In this document: positions 13,084-24,849 of the stretch, piece after piece | Layout: each line of letters starts with the position of its first letter | How positions within the stretch are numbered: position 1 is the first letter of the stretch | Assembly (NCBI RefSeq): GCF_022965805.1 | Contig: NC_133116.1 | Coordinates: forward strand, 1,426,001-1,490,000 | DNA: 64,000 nucleotides | DNA from: Primulina eburnea | Taxonomy: Eukaryota; Streptophyta; Magnoliopsida; Lamiales; Gesneriaceae | Direction: 5' to 3' | Position numbers and translations under genes: made by a program | Notes under the pieces: generated by a model | The model's input: the letters and a program-made list of their open reading frames with translations, nothing else | What the model was told of the DNA's origin: nothing | Databases searched by the model: none

Positions 13084-14043
13084 TGTATCTTTGTTCACAT
13101 TTGGTTGCTCAGCTGCACTAGAACAGGCAACCGAAGCATTAGCTTTTCCTGGCACTCTGCCTTTGTCATGGCTGTCCCTGTTGAATTTTTGATTCCCACC
13201 TTTCCATGGTCCCTTGTAATATTTGTGTCCAACGGGGTAGCCATGTAAGCGGTAACAAATATCTTTGGTATGCCCAAACCAATTACAATGCTCACATCTA
13301 ATGTCATTTTTCTGTCTATTCTGAGTAGAAAAGAAGGCAGTAGGCTCCATCTTGGGAGGAGGCACACTTAATAGACTTCGATGTGATTCTTCCTGAGATA
13401 TGATAGCAAAGGCACTACTCACTATAGGAAGCGGATTCATCATCAGAATATGGCTTCGAATGTGGACAAAGCTGTCGTTAAGTCCCATGAGAAACTGAAG
13501 GAGTTTGTGTTGTTGATCAAACTCAATGAACTTCTTCGAAGACTCACAGGAACATATAGGAAGCGTTACAAGAGAGGCGTATTCATCCCATAATTGTCGA
13601 AGCTTCGAATAATAAGAGGAAATTGAGTTGTTACCTTGCACATGACAACCTATATCCCGGTGTAATGCAAATATCCTCGAACCGTTCACTTTATCAAATC
13701 GTTCCCGTAGATCATTCCAAACTATTGCAGCATCAGTGGAGTATACGATTCCACTAAAAATTTCCTTTGATACAGCATTCATAATCCAGGACAAGACTAG
13801 CGCATTGCATCTCTCCCACTGAAGTATCCTATCTGAACCAATATCTGGTTTATTACAACTTCCGTCAATGAATGCAAGCTTGTTCCTGGCGCGCAAAGAG
13901 ATCTGCATTGCTCGACTCCAAATCCCGTAGTTGTCAGTACCTATCAATTGCTCATTGATCAAATTGAGCCCTGGTGTGTCCGATGAGTTGATATACAGCG
14001 GATCGGAGATATCAATTGCAGAAGATGCCTTTGATCGGCAAAA
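13084..14043 (-). pseudogene. copia gag remnant
   Basis: Open frame between a TAA at 14046-14044 and a TGA at 13083-13081. It begins with a copia-type gag N-terminus (DISDPLYINSSD, then DNYGIWSRAMQISLRARNK) and contains a zinc knuckle of CxxCxxxGHxxxxC type (CEHCNWFGHTKDIC). There is no in-frame ATG before the conserved N-terminal region, so the initiator appears lost. The terminal TGA also looks like a nonsense mutation, because the same frame continues directly after it into the linker before protease. Confidence 0.8.
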
Positions 14044-14319
14044 TTAAAAAAAAACTTCACTGTTGAAGAATTAACTATGAGCAATTCTAGAATCAGATCC
14101 AGAAGATACAATTTCTGCTCTGATACCATGTTGAAATTGAAGAAAAAATGGTTTGGCGGGAGGAAGAATCTCCCATTTTCTGTAACTGTCTTATTGAAGA
14201 GTATGAATGTGTGTGTTTTACAAGCAACTAACTCAAAACTATTTATACTAAAGGAGAAGAAAACGCTAACAACTAAAATGCGATTCCTATAAATTACAAT
14301 TACAACTTTAAGACATAGA

Positions 14320-15085
14320 ACACGATTCTTCAGCAGTGATAACTATCGCCTATATAAAAAATTTAAAAAGTCCGAAATGAAGTATCCCGTAAGAATTGTT
14401 TGCGACTTATCTATGGATTAGACATTTCTTGCTGAAAAATAGTTAATACCAACGCTACCCAATTTATTAATATATCCTTGCACTAAATTTAATAATTAAT
14501 CTGTTTAAATATTATCGAATACAATATTTTTATTTATATCTATCATCATTTCTGAGAAATATATATTTTGTCTCTCCTTTTCAATTGGCAACTCAAAACC
14601 TCTAATTCTCAATTACGGTTAAGTATGTGTAACTAAAGATTGTGACAGGTGAGCTATTTCTTGCGAATGGGCTCTATATTTAGCTTAACTTTCGAAAATT
14701 ACATTATTAATTAATTAGAAAATAAATATGAAAAACTGATAAAATATTTCGCGGCCCTAATTGTTAAATTTCTTGCGAGATATTCTCACGTGTTTTCACT
14801 CCATTATATATCGATCGCAAAACCAGAAATTCCCGACAGCACCTGAGAATAAAATGTGAATTATATTAATTATTATACCAAGAAATTAACCATTTCTATA
14901 TTATATCATATTTAAGGAAACAACATTATTGTATATTATATTAATCATTGTTGCTCCTAAAAGTGAAATCGCTCACCTTAGGCGACCCTCACCTCTCGGC
15001 CCGACAGGAATATGAGAAGAGGTAAATCATGGTGACTCAGCCAACCAGCAGCAGCTAGACTTTATGCTACACGAGCCGCCGTGTG
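14320..15085. other. Intergenic DNA between the copia element and the PMEI-like locus
   Basis: A+T rich, with no supported gene or RNA. I see nothing beyond short low-complexity tracts. Confidence 0.6.
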
Positions 15086-15088
15086 TAG

Positions 15089-15209
15089 TTTCATATTTAC
15101 CGTTGAAACTACATTGCATTTCATATTTACAGTTGAAAACCCTGTCAGGAGCCGCCGTGTAACCCATCTCCAAAACTACACATTGCATTTCATATTTACA
15201 GTTGAAAAA
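15089..15209 (+). repeat. Short direct repeats upstream of the PMEI-like gene
   Basis: A 27 bp segment containing CATTTCATATTTACAG occurs at 15113-15139 and 15183-15209, with a partial third copy at 15089-15107. The motif GCCGCCGTGT is also repeated (15076 and 15151). These lie in the presumptive promoter/5' leader of the PMEI-like frame. Confidence 0.8.
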
Positions 15210-15220
15210 AGAAATTTATA

Positions 15221-15740
15221 ATGAACGCGTATTCTCATTTCCATCTAATTCCATTCGTTTTATTCTTCTTTTTTCTTCTCTCCCGTTCCTGGGGTGATAC
15301 GTATACCTTGATCAATCAAATATGTTATCAAACATCGGACTACGGAAATTGCATCGAAATCTTGAGGAACAATCAGACCTCACCGTCCACTGATCTTAAA
15401 ATACTAATAGGAATAACGGTTGACAAATCAGTGATGCTCGCAAATGACAATGAAATCTTCATACAAAAATCAAGGCAGCTGAAAAAGATGAGCATCTGAA
15501 GCAGATTCACGCGAGGTGAGAGAGTAATTATCAACAAGTTTTGGGTTTTTTCGAATTGCGAAGAATGATTGTAATAATAAATATGACTCGCACATTCTTG
15601 GATTGTATCAGCAATGCACCAGACCTGTTATCGACTGTCAAAGTGCAATGGCAAGTTTTGTTCCTCAAATTCTCAAGAATAACAGGTCGAGGAGAGCGGT
15701 AATCTCCACGGGATTTTACGAAGGAAAGCTAGTGTGAAAA
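15221..15740 (+). pseudogene. Pectin methylesterase / invertase inhibitor-like gene, broken
   Basis: The first 93 codons (15221-15499) encode a hydrophobic signal peptide (residues about 8-25) followed by the paired-Cys N-terminal pattern of the plant PMEI/invertase-inhibitor fold (ICYQTSDYGNC). The family is normally about 150-200 aa and intronless, but this frame stops early. In shifted frames downstream there are stretches resembling the remaining helices (for example LYQQCTRPVIDCQSAMASF near 15610-15660), separated by stops. I read this as a secreted PMEI-like gene inactivated by frameshift and nonsense changes. A short intact variant or an undetected intron is less likely. Confidence 0.5.
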
Positions 15741-15744
15741 TTTT

Positions 15745-16750
15745 CATCGGAAGAATCGCTTCACATGTTGGATAAAACTTACCTTTTGGTGGCGATATTT
15801 TCCGCAAATTCAGCTTTTACTTCTATTTAATTTAACATTTCATACTACTTCCATCCCAATTATAAAGATCAAATACATGATCAACTTTCCGTATTTAATA
15901 TTATTTTAACTGTTTTTTTTTTTACCAATAAGCCCTCATTTTAAATTACCTTTCCAAAAACTTTTTTAAGAAAATTTTCTTTGAATAAAAAAACAAGCCA
16001 AAATATACAAAACGGAGAGAGTATTTGAGTATTTCCAAGGTTATCTGTCACAAAACTCAATGCCGCTTGCTTCCAATACGAGGGCAACGAACGCAAAGCC
16101 AATTTTACAAAGATATGGCGGCCGAAAATTCTCGTCCACTCACAAAAAAAGTACAGGAATGAGTTGTGGGTAATGGGTTGATGATTTCAGATAATCCAGA
16201 GTTCTTGGACAAGGGGTTTGTTCTCAGAGGTCGAAAACTGAGAAAAAAAAATGCGGTCGAGCAATATGCACGAGAATCCATTTCAATGTGGCAAATCGAG
16301 AGTAATTCCAGTAACTAATTACCAAAGATTCCATGCTCCACGAATGAAATTCAAATGCGTGAATCAACTCCACCCATGTTTAAAAGAACACAATAAACTT
16401 AAGCTTAAAAGCAATCCATGTAACATATATACACATATCAGGCAAACTTGAGACAAGGTGCTCTTTAGCCCAGGGCGAAACTTGGTTGAAGGGCGAGTGT
16501 ACATACCTTGTGCATTCATTGACCCAGTCGTTCCTGCTGTTCATAGGCTCACGACAAGGGGGAATTCAAGTTAGAAGTATTACATATTCCTCTCTAAAAC
16601 AAGGACAACGAGGAAGTGAAGCGACTGACTACTCATATATCATTTTTTTGTCGAGCATCTCCCATCTTGTCAACCCGATGAAATTTTTCTAGATTTCCTA
16701 TGCTGCACAAACAGCTACTACTAAAAGGCCAGCGCCATAAGAACACATCA
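15745..16750. other. Intergenic DNA and likely SEUSS 3' UTR
   Basis: No coding potential recognised. The part just left of 16753 should be the 3' UTR of the SEUSS gene, which is transcribed leftwards. Confidence 0.55.
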
Positions 16751-16752
16751 TA

Positions 16753-19700
16753 TCAAGGAGATCCTTTCCAATCAAATTGAAGGTTACTAAAGTTATTGAC
16801 AGCTCCAAGACCACCAAGCAGTTGATTACTCACATCCTGCTGCTGCTGCTGCTGCTGATTTGTGCTCAGATCACGTGCCATTGCCAAGCTTACTCTACCA
16901 TTGATAGACAGAGAGTTGTTCCCTGCTGGAGCTCGAATCCCATTCACCACTGGTGATTGTCCGAGCCTGTTGCCGCTAATTCCAAAACCAGAACTGCCAA
17001 TATTTGGATTACCGTTGGCCAATCCATTTCCTAGAAGAATATGGTTGCCATTTATACTGGTATTATTGCTTGGCAACATTCCATTTACATTTTTAACATT
17101 ACCGCCCATAGTCCCCATGCCCATCATACCACCCCCACTAAGCTGTGAAGACATCAACATGTCATGTATAATTTTCTGGACGGAGCTTTGTGAGTCATTT
17201 GCATCTGTGTCACCAGAAAGAGCAGGCTGCTGCATAGAAACATTTGGGGAACTCACCGAGGAGCTAACAGGAGCTCCCAATAAACTACCATGTGGAGTTG
17301 AGCGTGCATTATTAGATGAAGATGGTGTGTGGGATTGGAAGGAGGATGACGGAGGCTGAGTTTGTGGCATGGAGCTCGAAGCTCCCGGAGATGGCATCTG
17401 AACACCACTACCTCCGTAAGGGCCATTTGCACTGGAAGAGTTTTGCTGTCGAGAGTTAATTGAGTTTTGATGGAGAAGTGCCACACTGGTACCGGTAGAT
17501 GAAGTTGCAGGCACAGAGTTTGTGTTATTCATATTTGGCATGCCATTAGAAGCAAGCTGTATAGATGCAGCCTGGACAGCATTATCATTGTTTGAGTTTT
17601 GACCCGGTCTTTGCAGCTGCTGCAGTAGCTGACCCTCAGGTTGTTGAGATTGACCTTGAAACGCCGATGAGGGGTTTGTTCTTCGAGGAAACTTGGCCAA
17701 GCTATCTGAAAACAAAAATCCCTATTGGCCATAAACATAAAACAATCTTCACCATATGCTAGGATCATATGAAATAACTAGCACATTAATAAAGCCTACA
17801 ACAAGATTAACTGTAAAGAGGAGTCGTAGAATTGGGGTAAATTAAAATGACTGTGCTAAGAATTGGTAAGGAAGAATGGACAGCATCATCCATCTAATAA
17901 GACTGATGTACATGCACATAGTTGACCTTCCAAACAGCAACTATAGCCTCCGACACGAACCATTTCCAAAGTTCTAACTTTTTAAAAAAAAAAACAACAC
18001 ACATTTCTGAAGTTCATTATTTTGAAATAGAAATCGTCACATCAAGTACCAAGTGACATAATTTTCAATTATCGCTCTTCAAATTAAAGATGTGTTTTCA
18101 ACATGTAATAATTTACGAGAAAATTAACAAATTTACTGCAGTAATGTTAGTGAAAACTGTAGATAGAAAATGCATGCAATCAAAATCAATTTAAGAATCA
18201 TAGCCAAAGAGGAGTACCTCACAGCAGAAGAGTAAACACTACTGCAAATCACTTACTTTTGCTATCATAGTAGCCAACATGTTTGCTACAAATGTTTTAC
18301 TCAAAGATATAGGTAGTCAATGTTGAAGATGAAATGGAAAACACCATCTTACCATGGTCCCTAGAATTTCATTTTTCCAATTTACAATCAGAGAGTTTTA
18401 AAAGCATTCATGTCCATCCGTCCAGCTTTAGGCTATTAGTATTTAGTCCCATGATCATTAAACAAAACGGAAGTAGATAATCCAGAAAGAGTAACAAAGC
18501 CTACCCATGGGACCGGTGCCAGTTTCACGACTATAATCAATTAGATCTTTCATGCTATTCACTACCTCCGATATCTGCAACAATGTTAACAGTAGCAATA
18601 AAGCAAATCATCATCCACAGATTCAAACAAATAATAAGAAATCTTTGATACGGTTGAAGAACCATAATCATACAGCAATGACAGCAGACAAAAAAAAACA
18701 AACAATAATAATCACAAGTACTAACAAGTAAACAGTGCAAAATATTTGACTGCAATCCCAGCTCTAGAAAGTATCATTGTCATCATTCTCCGACAATAAA
18801 ATTAGGAATTTTAGTTATTGCCGTGTATTAGGAATTTTAGTTATTGCCGTGTATGAGAGACATGTTTATATTCCTTCACCTAAACATCAGAAAAACAAGG
18901 AGGTTATTTTCATACTGATTTTGAAGACTCCTACTCATTTGAAGATGTATATTCAATAGGTAGCTGATTTTTTTAATTTTTATAAAACTGAATCCAACCA
19001 GACTCGAATTTATATTTTGTATCTATAACATTTGCCAAAAAATTTAGAGTATTGTATGTCAATATTAAACAAATATCAATTTCAGGTATAGCCTCGTTCA
19101 TGTTTATGGTTAGGGTGGAAACTCAAAATGGGTTGGATTGCATTGAGTATAGTACACATACAGATTAAGTATAATTTTTTCACTTTAAAACTTCAGCAGA
19201 GTTGATAACATAAGTAATTATTTAACAACCTGTGCCATAATAATTCAAAATTTGTTTATGTCCAAGTCAAAAGAATGGCACCTATTTCATACAAATGCGT
19301 GTCATGCATGAAACACCGATTTCTAATAGTTTCAACTTTCATGAGATCATGACAAAATACTAGATAATTCATCTATCTTTTTCTGCATTCTTTGGGCAGG
19401 TCCTTTGCGACAAAATGTAAGGATTGGTCATAATTTATCAGTTTTAGCAGAGAGTATGAACACCTTACGCAAGAATACAGCTGTTGCTAGCTATACCTAG
19501 ACATGTCTAGGTTAACAGAACGAAAAACAGTTTTAACTGCCTTACTATTACAGTATCAAAAGACATTGTTTCCCAAAGAGTGGAGTGAATCGTGAACATT
19601 AGAAACTTCTCAGTTCAGAAGATGGATAATCTTTAAGGTACTATTTTCAACATTTTTGCATTTTCGACAAAATGCAAGGATTGGTCATAATTTATCAGTT

Positions 19701-22127
19701 TTAGCAGAGAGTTTGAACACCTTACGCAAGAATACAGCTGTTGCTAGCTATACCTAGACATGTCTAGGTTAACAGAACGAAAGACAGTTTTAACTGCCTT
19801 ACTATTACAGTATCAAAAGACATTGTTTCCCAAAGAGTGGAGTGAATCGTGAACATTAGAAACTTCTCAGTTAGAAGATGGATATTCTTTAAGGTACTAT
19901 TTTCAACATTTTTGCATATTATGGCTGGTCACAGACTCACAGAACTCATCGATGTTTTGCTAAAGAAAGAAATCAGTAATAGAAGAGAAAGTAACATCAC
20001 CTGCAGGCACCTGACATATCTCTTTGTATATCCCAAATCATTTACTAACGGCACTTCCAAGGCTTTGGCCAGCTGACGAGCTGAAGCAACAAACCTGAGA
20101 AAACCACTGGTTATGTCAATTGAAGTAAAAAAGCATCCCAAATCCCCTGCCTCAAGTCAATAAGAAAAATTTTGAGATACATTCTCAAAAAAAGAAAAAG
20201 TTCTTCAACCTACTTCCAGTATTTCAGTTGCACGAACACGCACAGAAAGTGCCTAAACCGTGTCAAATAAAAAAAGGATGTTCTGAAAACGTCAACCAAT
20301 ATTTAGGAATTTAGCTGCGAAGGAAAATTGAGCTTCATTTGTCTCTCGACATTTTGGTGTTGAAAACTAATTTTTTATCCTTGAAACATTACAAATAGGT
20401 AGTTAACCGACGTGTGACTAGGTATTGACTTTCAAGGGCAAAAAGGGAACAAGTTAATCAGATCAACAATGATATAAAATGTGAATGCCTTTCAAGATCT
20501 TTATTAAAGCAAATAATTAAAACTCACATGTTGCAGTTATTTTGTAGTTCGGAAACAGACATGTTAGATGATGCATTCTGAGTAGCAGCTTGGTATTTTT
20601 GTGCAGCATTGCCAAGTTGGCTGACCTGCAGTTTACCGCAAGAAAGTGAGATATATAACCAGATCACGGAGATAATGATTACGCATGCTAATTCTGCTCC
20701 AGCCAACCAAAGAAATTGCAAAATGCAAGCCTTGAATAAACTATTATTAAAGAAAAGTAGGTGCACAACAGTAACAGAAACGAAATTAGGTCTCAAAATA
20801 ATTAAAACCTGAGGTATCAGCAGTCTTCTAGGTATAAGCTCTTCATGACGTCGAGCACAAAATTCCCAGGAGCATATCTGATTAAATAGAAAAAAGATGA
20901 TTGATAAAGTAGGAGCACTAATTTAAAGCAACAAGGAGAAACTGCTAGTCCTTGGTGTAACCTTGAGGTCAGGAGAGAACACAACTCGAAGCTGGCCATC
21001 ACGAACAACGCGGAGTTGCTCAAAGACGCTCTCTTGTATGGCTTTTGCATAGTCAAGAACAATTTGCCCTGAGGAATTCTGATACTCTCGAGGCATATCA
21101 ACATACAACAATTCTTCTACAATGCCACTTTCATATTTAATTTTGAAGAGCCTGGGAAGAACCTCGGCGGTGGCCTCTGACAACATAAAAACAATGTTAC
21201 ATGGTGAGGTAATTTTTACTTCTACTTTTATGAGCTTCCTCGACTTTGTCGTTTTGTTTTTTTGGGGAAAGGGTTGAATTTTGATTAAAAAGCAAAACAA
21301 GATCATGCCAAATCGGTTATCACAAAGCTACAAAACGGTGACGAGTCAGGCAGACAAACACACAAGTCACATTGACACAGAGCAACATGCAGAAGGAAAC
21401 AAACCAAATCCACGGCCAGGCCTGCGGTTGCAAATTTCACACTGCCAAACATCCTGCATGTATGATAACATGTCATCATAATATGCCAGTTCAAAACAGT
21501 ACCAGTTGAATAAGAAAGTTTTATAATACATCTGAAAGATGATCCATACCTTCCAAGTTCTAAAAATTTAGATGGACAAGAAATCAAGTATCTGAACTAA
21601 TAATGGCATAAAATGAGTTAAAAAACCCTAGAAGAAGTTAAATTTATTTCTCCACTGCCCAACTAACCTGAGGAAAAACTCCGGTAGTTTGCCGGCCATT
21701 TCCATACATCGAGACACACCATTTTTTCTTAGCATTAGGTGCAAAATATTCTGCAACAAATTTCCTCCAAAACTCGATATTGTTGTCCTACAAATAAGGA
21801 ATGTGGGCCAAACAAAACAATTTCTTCAGCTATCGAATAATTGAAATGAATATCTAACAAAATAACAATGTCTTACATCAGGTCTATGCTGCTGCTGATA
21901 CATGTAATGCGTCAGCCTACGGGCACACATTCCTGGCTCGTACACTGATTTAACAGGAGACCTAAAAGGTATACTCTGCGATGGAAACTGAGGTTGCATG
22001 GGAGATCTTTGTTGGGGCATAGATTTTAAGAGCTGTTGTTGTTGCTGATGTTGGATTTGCATAAGCCTCTGTTGTTGCAAAATCTGTGCCGCTGCAGCAG
22101 CCTGAGAGGACTGCCTGGACAAAAGGA

Positions 22128-22158
<31 letters not shown>

Positions 22159-22929
22159 TTGTAAAAACATAGACGTCTCTGAATGCTGGGGTTCCATTTT
22201 GACAGAACCTAAACTCCTCATACTTTGTAATTGCTGGGGTTCCAACTTAACGGTACCAAGATTCCGCAAAGCTTGCAGATGTGGTGGTTGTGGTTCCTCA
22301 CTAGTCATTTGTGGCTCCAGCTTCACAGACCCAATACCAGCTAATCCAGATCTCATCGCTTGAAATTGCTGTTGCTGTTGCTGGGATTGTGACTGCTGTT
22401 GGGGATTGTTTGGAACCGAAAACTGTTGCATCGACTGTGAATTTTGTTGAAAACTCTGAGGATCAGGTTGTTGAGCTTGTTGCTGGTCCGTCAACATCTG
22501 GCTGCCGGAAGGGCTGGAAAATTGTTGTCGCCCTTGAACTTGACCAGAAAAATTTGAATTGGTGGCAATAGATGAAGACAAATAAGATGATGACCGTGGA
22601 TTAAATTCCATACCATTTCCAACATTAGTCAGTGGGTCAGACTCTGTCCCACCATCAATGATCCCCCGCTGGGAGCTTCCAGGACCAGAGTGCCCAGAGC
22701 TTGGAACACCATTCCCAAATGGCTGGTGTAGCAACGATGGAATGTTGGGAACATTCCCAAGCATGCTCATGTTATTAATTTGATTTCGAGGTGATACCAA
22801 AGAAGGAAATGCATTCTGTGAGGAAATACCACCACCCTGTCCACCCATAAACCCAGAATTTGATCTCAATAATGCAGGAGAAATCTGCTGAGCTCCAGCA
22901 AGCGGTGTCGGAGGCCCTTGTGGCTGCAT
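16753..22929 (-). CDS. SEU: SEUSS transcriptional co-regulator (LIM-domain-binding/LDB family)
   Basis: Adaptor of the LEUNIG-SEUSS co-repressor complex, which represses floral homeotic genes such as AGAMOUS and acts in organ patterning; nuclear. Nine coding exons: 22929-21877, 21787-21668, 21453-21405, 21176-20962, 20877-20809, 20625-20528, 20094-20001, 18574-18505, 17705-16753. All junctions are GT-AG with consistent phase and sum to 906 aa, close to Arabidopsis SEU. The N-terminus has the family signature AFPSLVSPR and a Q-rich, SVKLEP/VKMEPQ-containing region. The central LDB-like dimerisation domain covers about residues 330-590 (VYEPGM, IEFWRKFVAEYF, EATAEVLPRLFKIKYESG, VFEQLRVVRDGQLR, LAKALEVPLVNDLGYTKRYVRCLQ). 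The C-terminus is Q/S/N-rich and ends in NFSNLQFDW plus three residues. A 5' UTR intron (donor near 23741, acceptor near 22936) is likely but inferred. Confidence 0.95.
18801..18852. repeat. 26 bp perfect tandem duplication in SEUSS intron
   Basis: 18801-18826 is repeated immediately at 18827-18852. It lies in the intron between coding exons 7 and 8. Confidence 0.9.
19408..19919. repeat. 257 bp tandem duplication in SEUSS intron 7
   Basis: 19408-19664 and 19665-19919 are nearly identical head-to-tail copies, both beginning CGACAAAATG and containing the palindromic ACATGTCTAGG region. Only a few differences were seen. The duplication accounts for much of this 1.43 kb intron, which is not otherwise disturbed: the flanking splice sites at 20001 and 18574 are intact. 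Confidence 0.92.
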
Positions 22930-22936
22930 TTTTTGC

Positions 22937-24250
22937 TAAAGCAACACACTTTAATTTACAACACTACCGAACAACTAAGATAACACTGCCTTGATAAATT
23001 TAACCTAAGAAACCTTCCTGAAAATGTGAATGTGGATTGATTCTGAAATGTTTATTGTGAACAGAAACAAAGGGATAACTATCGTCCATAGGATATAACT
23101 ATCTGTTTTGCATGGTAAATTGAAACATAGAAACTCTGAAATTAAAGATGCTAGATTTGTCTTTGAACATTGTCAATTCGCCTTTTTTCTACCCAAGTAA
23201 CAATCTTTCAGCCGCTGTCCAATTAATCCCTGCACAAGCCAAACAACTAAGAAGTCAGTTGCCTCATCTTCATCTCCTGGAAATAACAAATTCTCCCAGG
23301 GCAAAACAATAGCAGAAGACAAAAGCGAATTCCGAAAATTAACAAAAGAAACGAGGAAAAATCAAATCTTGACAAAAAGGTAACTTCAAGAATCAGATAA
23401 ACAATAGGAAAAATAAAAATTTTAACAAAAAGAGAGACATCTAAATCAGCTAAAAAGGAAAAATAAACATGATATCCTCGACAACAACTCATCACAAATC
23501 TAAAAGCGAAGAAAAAAAACAAAAAAAAAAAAGAGCAACCTTGACCAAAAAATGAACAATGAACAGAACACAATCGAGACCTAAATCTTATCGAAAGCTA
23601 AAATGCAGCGATTTATATATCCTAGGGCTCCAATACCTCAAACTACATACAGACACTCATACATCTAAACACAAAACACGAATAGAAGAACTTCGAAGCA
23701 AAAAAATTAAAAATTAAAAAACGAAGAACACACACCTACCACAGTGGGATTCCAACACCGCCGTCGGTTAAATCCAGGAAACTGAACTTCAACATCATAC
23801 AGTGTCTCTGTACTTTTTTTACTCCATTAAATCATCAAGTAATAGAATATTAAAAACGAGATTAATTTCCTTAAAAAAAACCACCCAAATCGAAAGCATG
23901 CAGATATAGATAGATTATATGGATACAATTTAAAGTGTATGCATACGATATAGATATAGATAGCTGTCAAAAAAAAGTCTCCCCAAAATCTTCCAATAAC
24001 ACACCGGAGAGAGAAAGACAGAGAATAATTTTTATTGTCTGAGGAGAGAAAAATGTGTGCTTGCTTGCTGGTGGTGTGTGTAATGTAATAGTATAGGGTT
24101 TTTATGGCGGACGCCAAATATCTATTAGATCCGATTTAGTTTCCCTCATTATTCTTCCTCTGCTTTTCCCTTTCTCTCTCAAACGAAGTCAAATCTCTTC
24201 TTTTATTATTTTTTATTTATTTTTCTTCCTTCACAAAAACCATATTACAT
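22937..24250 (-). promoter_or_regulatory. SEUSS 5' leader, likely leader intron, and promoter region
   Basis: Between the start codon and about 24.25 kb there is no other gene. A plausible 5' UTR intron runs from a GTAGGTGTG donor near 23741 to a TTTAG acceptor at about 22936. C/T- and GAGA-rich stretches (about 24000-24050 and 24150-24200) are typical of plant leaders and core promoters. The transcription start is not determinable from sequence. Confidence 0.4.
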
Positions 24251-24260
24251 TAATATAAGA

Positions 24261-24420
24261 AACACTCATCTAAGACGGACTCACGGATCTTATTTTATTA
24301 GACAGATGTTTTATTTGAGAAATCCATGAAAAAATATTATTTTTTATACTATGAGTATTACCTTTTATAGTGAATATCGATAGGATTGACTCGATACACA
24401 GATAAATATTCATGAGACGG
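24261..24420. repeat. GAGACGGTCTC-family MITE-like repeat, copy 1 (diverged)
   Basis: Diverged member of a family seen four more times in the window. Shared blocks in order are an AGACGGACTCACGG-like end, TTATTTGAGAAATCCATGAA, AAAATATTATTTTT, a run like TGAATATCGATAGGATTGAC, and an outer CATGAGACGG end. It matches the better preserved copies at 37.2 kb and 34.7 kb. Confidence 0.65.
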
Positions 24421-24520
24421 AGCCAAACTCTTATATATAATTACACAAAAACAAACACACACACAAACCTTCGTTTCTGGATTTTACTAGGGTTTCACAT
24501 TCAGAAAAGATATACTCTTA

Positions 24521-24525
<5 letters not shown>

Positions 24526-24553
<28 letters not shown>
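24526..24553. repeat. TA microsatellite
   Basis: Uninterrupted (TA)n immediately left of the SINE insertion; the SINE target duplication includes the end of this tract. Confidence 0.9.
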
Positions 24554-24556
<3 letters not shown>

Positions 24557-24560
24557 AAAA

Positions 24561-24783
24561 AACGCCCCCAGGGGCATATGTCGTGTGGTAAGGGTCTGAA
24601 GTGAAGGACTGTTAATCCACGTCGGCAAGGGTTCGAGTCTCGGCTCCCCCTTTATGGTGAATTGCTCAAACCAACCTCTCCTCTGGGTACCTGCTGCCGG
24701 TGCATAACTCTGATTTACCTCCCTTCACGCCGGAGCTTGGGACGACTCTGTGTGGAGCCCTCGGGAGTGGGGTTCACCCTTTT
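24561..24783 (+). mobile_element. tRNA-derived SINE, about 223 bp
   Basis: Flanked by an exact 16 bp direct repeat (TATATATACACAAAAA) at 24545-24560 and 24784-24799, as expected for a retroposed insertion. The first 90 bases look like a diverged tRNA: a GGGG acceptor start at about 24572 pairs with CCCC near 24650, an A-box-like TGTCGTGTGG is at about 24579, an anticodon-like CTGTTAA loop is at about 24609, and a near-perfect B box GGTTCGAGTCT is at about 24629. The unrelated body ends in a T-rich tail. Because the element is A+T-simple at its ends, the repeat could partly reflect the microsatellite. Confidence 0.65.
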
Positions 24784-24849
24784 TATATATACACAAAAAC
24801 AACCACACACACAACCTTCATTTCTGGAAAAACAAAATATATAATCTTC

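Larger units (their letters stand above)
9563..14313 (-). mobile_element. Ty1/copia LTR retrotransposon, 4.75 kb, full structure but degenerate ORFs
   Basis: Two 185 bp LTRs lie at 9563-9747 and 14129-14313 and differ at four positions by my count (about 98% identical). A 5 bp target duplication CATAG sits at 9558-9562 and 14314-14318. Read on the minus strand, the primer-binding site TGGTATCAGAGCAGA (initiator tRNA-Met type) is at 14128-14114, next to the 5' LTR. A polypurine tract (CTTGAGGGGGA) abuts the 3' LTR at about 9748-9758. The order gag, protease, integrase, reverse transcriptase, RNase H is the copia order. The high LTR identity indicates a fairly recent insertion, although the coding frames are already interrupted. 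Confidence 0.95.

Noticed and set aside
16862..17359. 165-codon plus-strand frame
   Set aside because: Antisense shadow of the low-complexity last exon of SEUSS.
24570..24652. Functional tRNA-Asn gene
   Set aside because: Has a B box and a GTT-like anticodon loop, but the arms pair poorly and the block is embedded in a longer element with flanking direct repeats; a SINE fits better.
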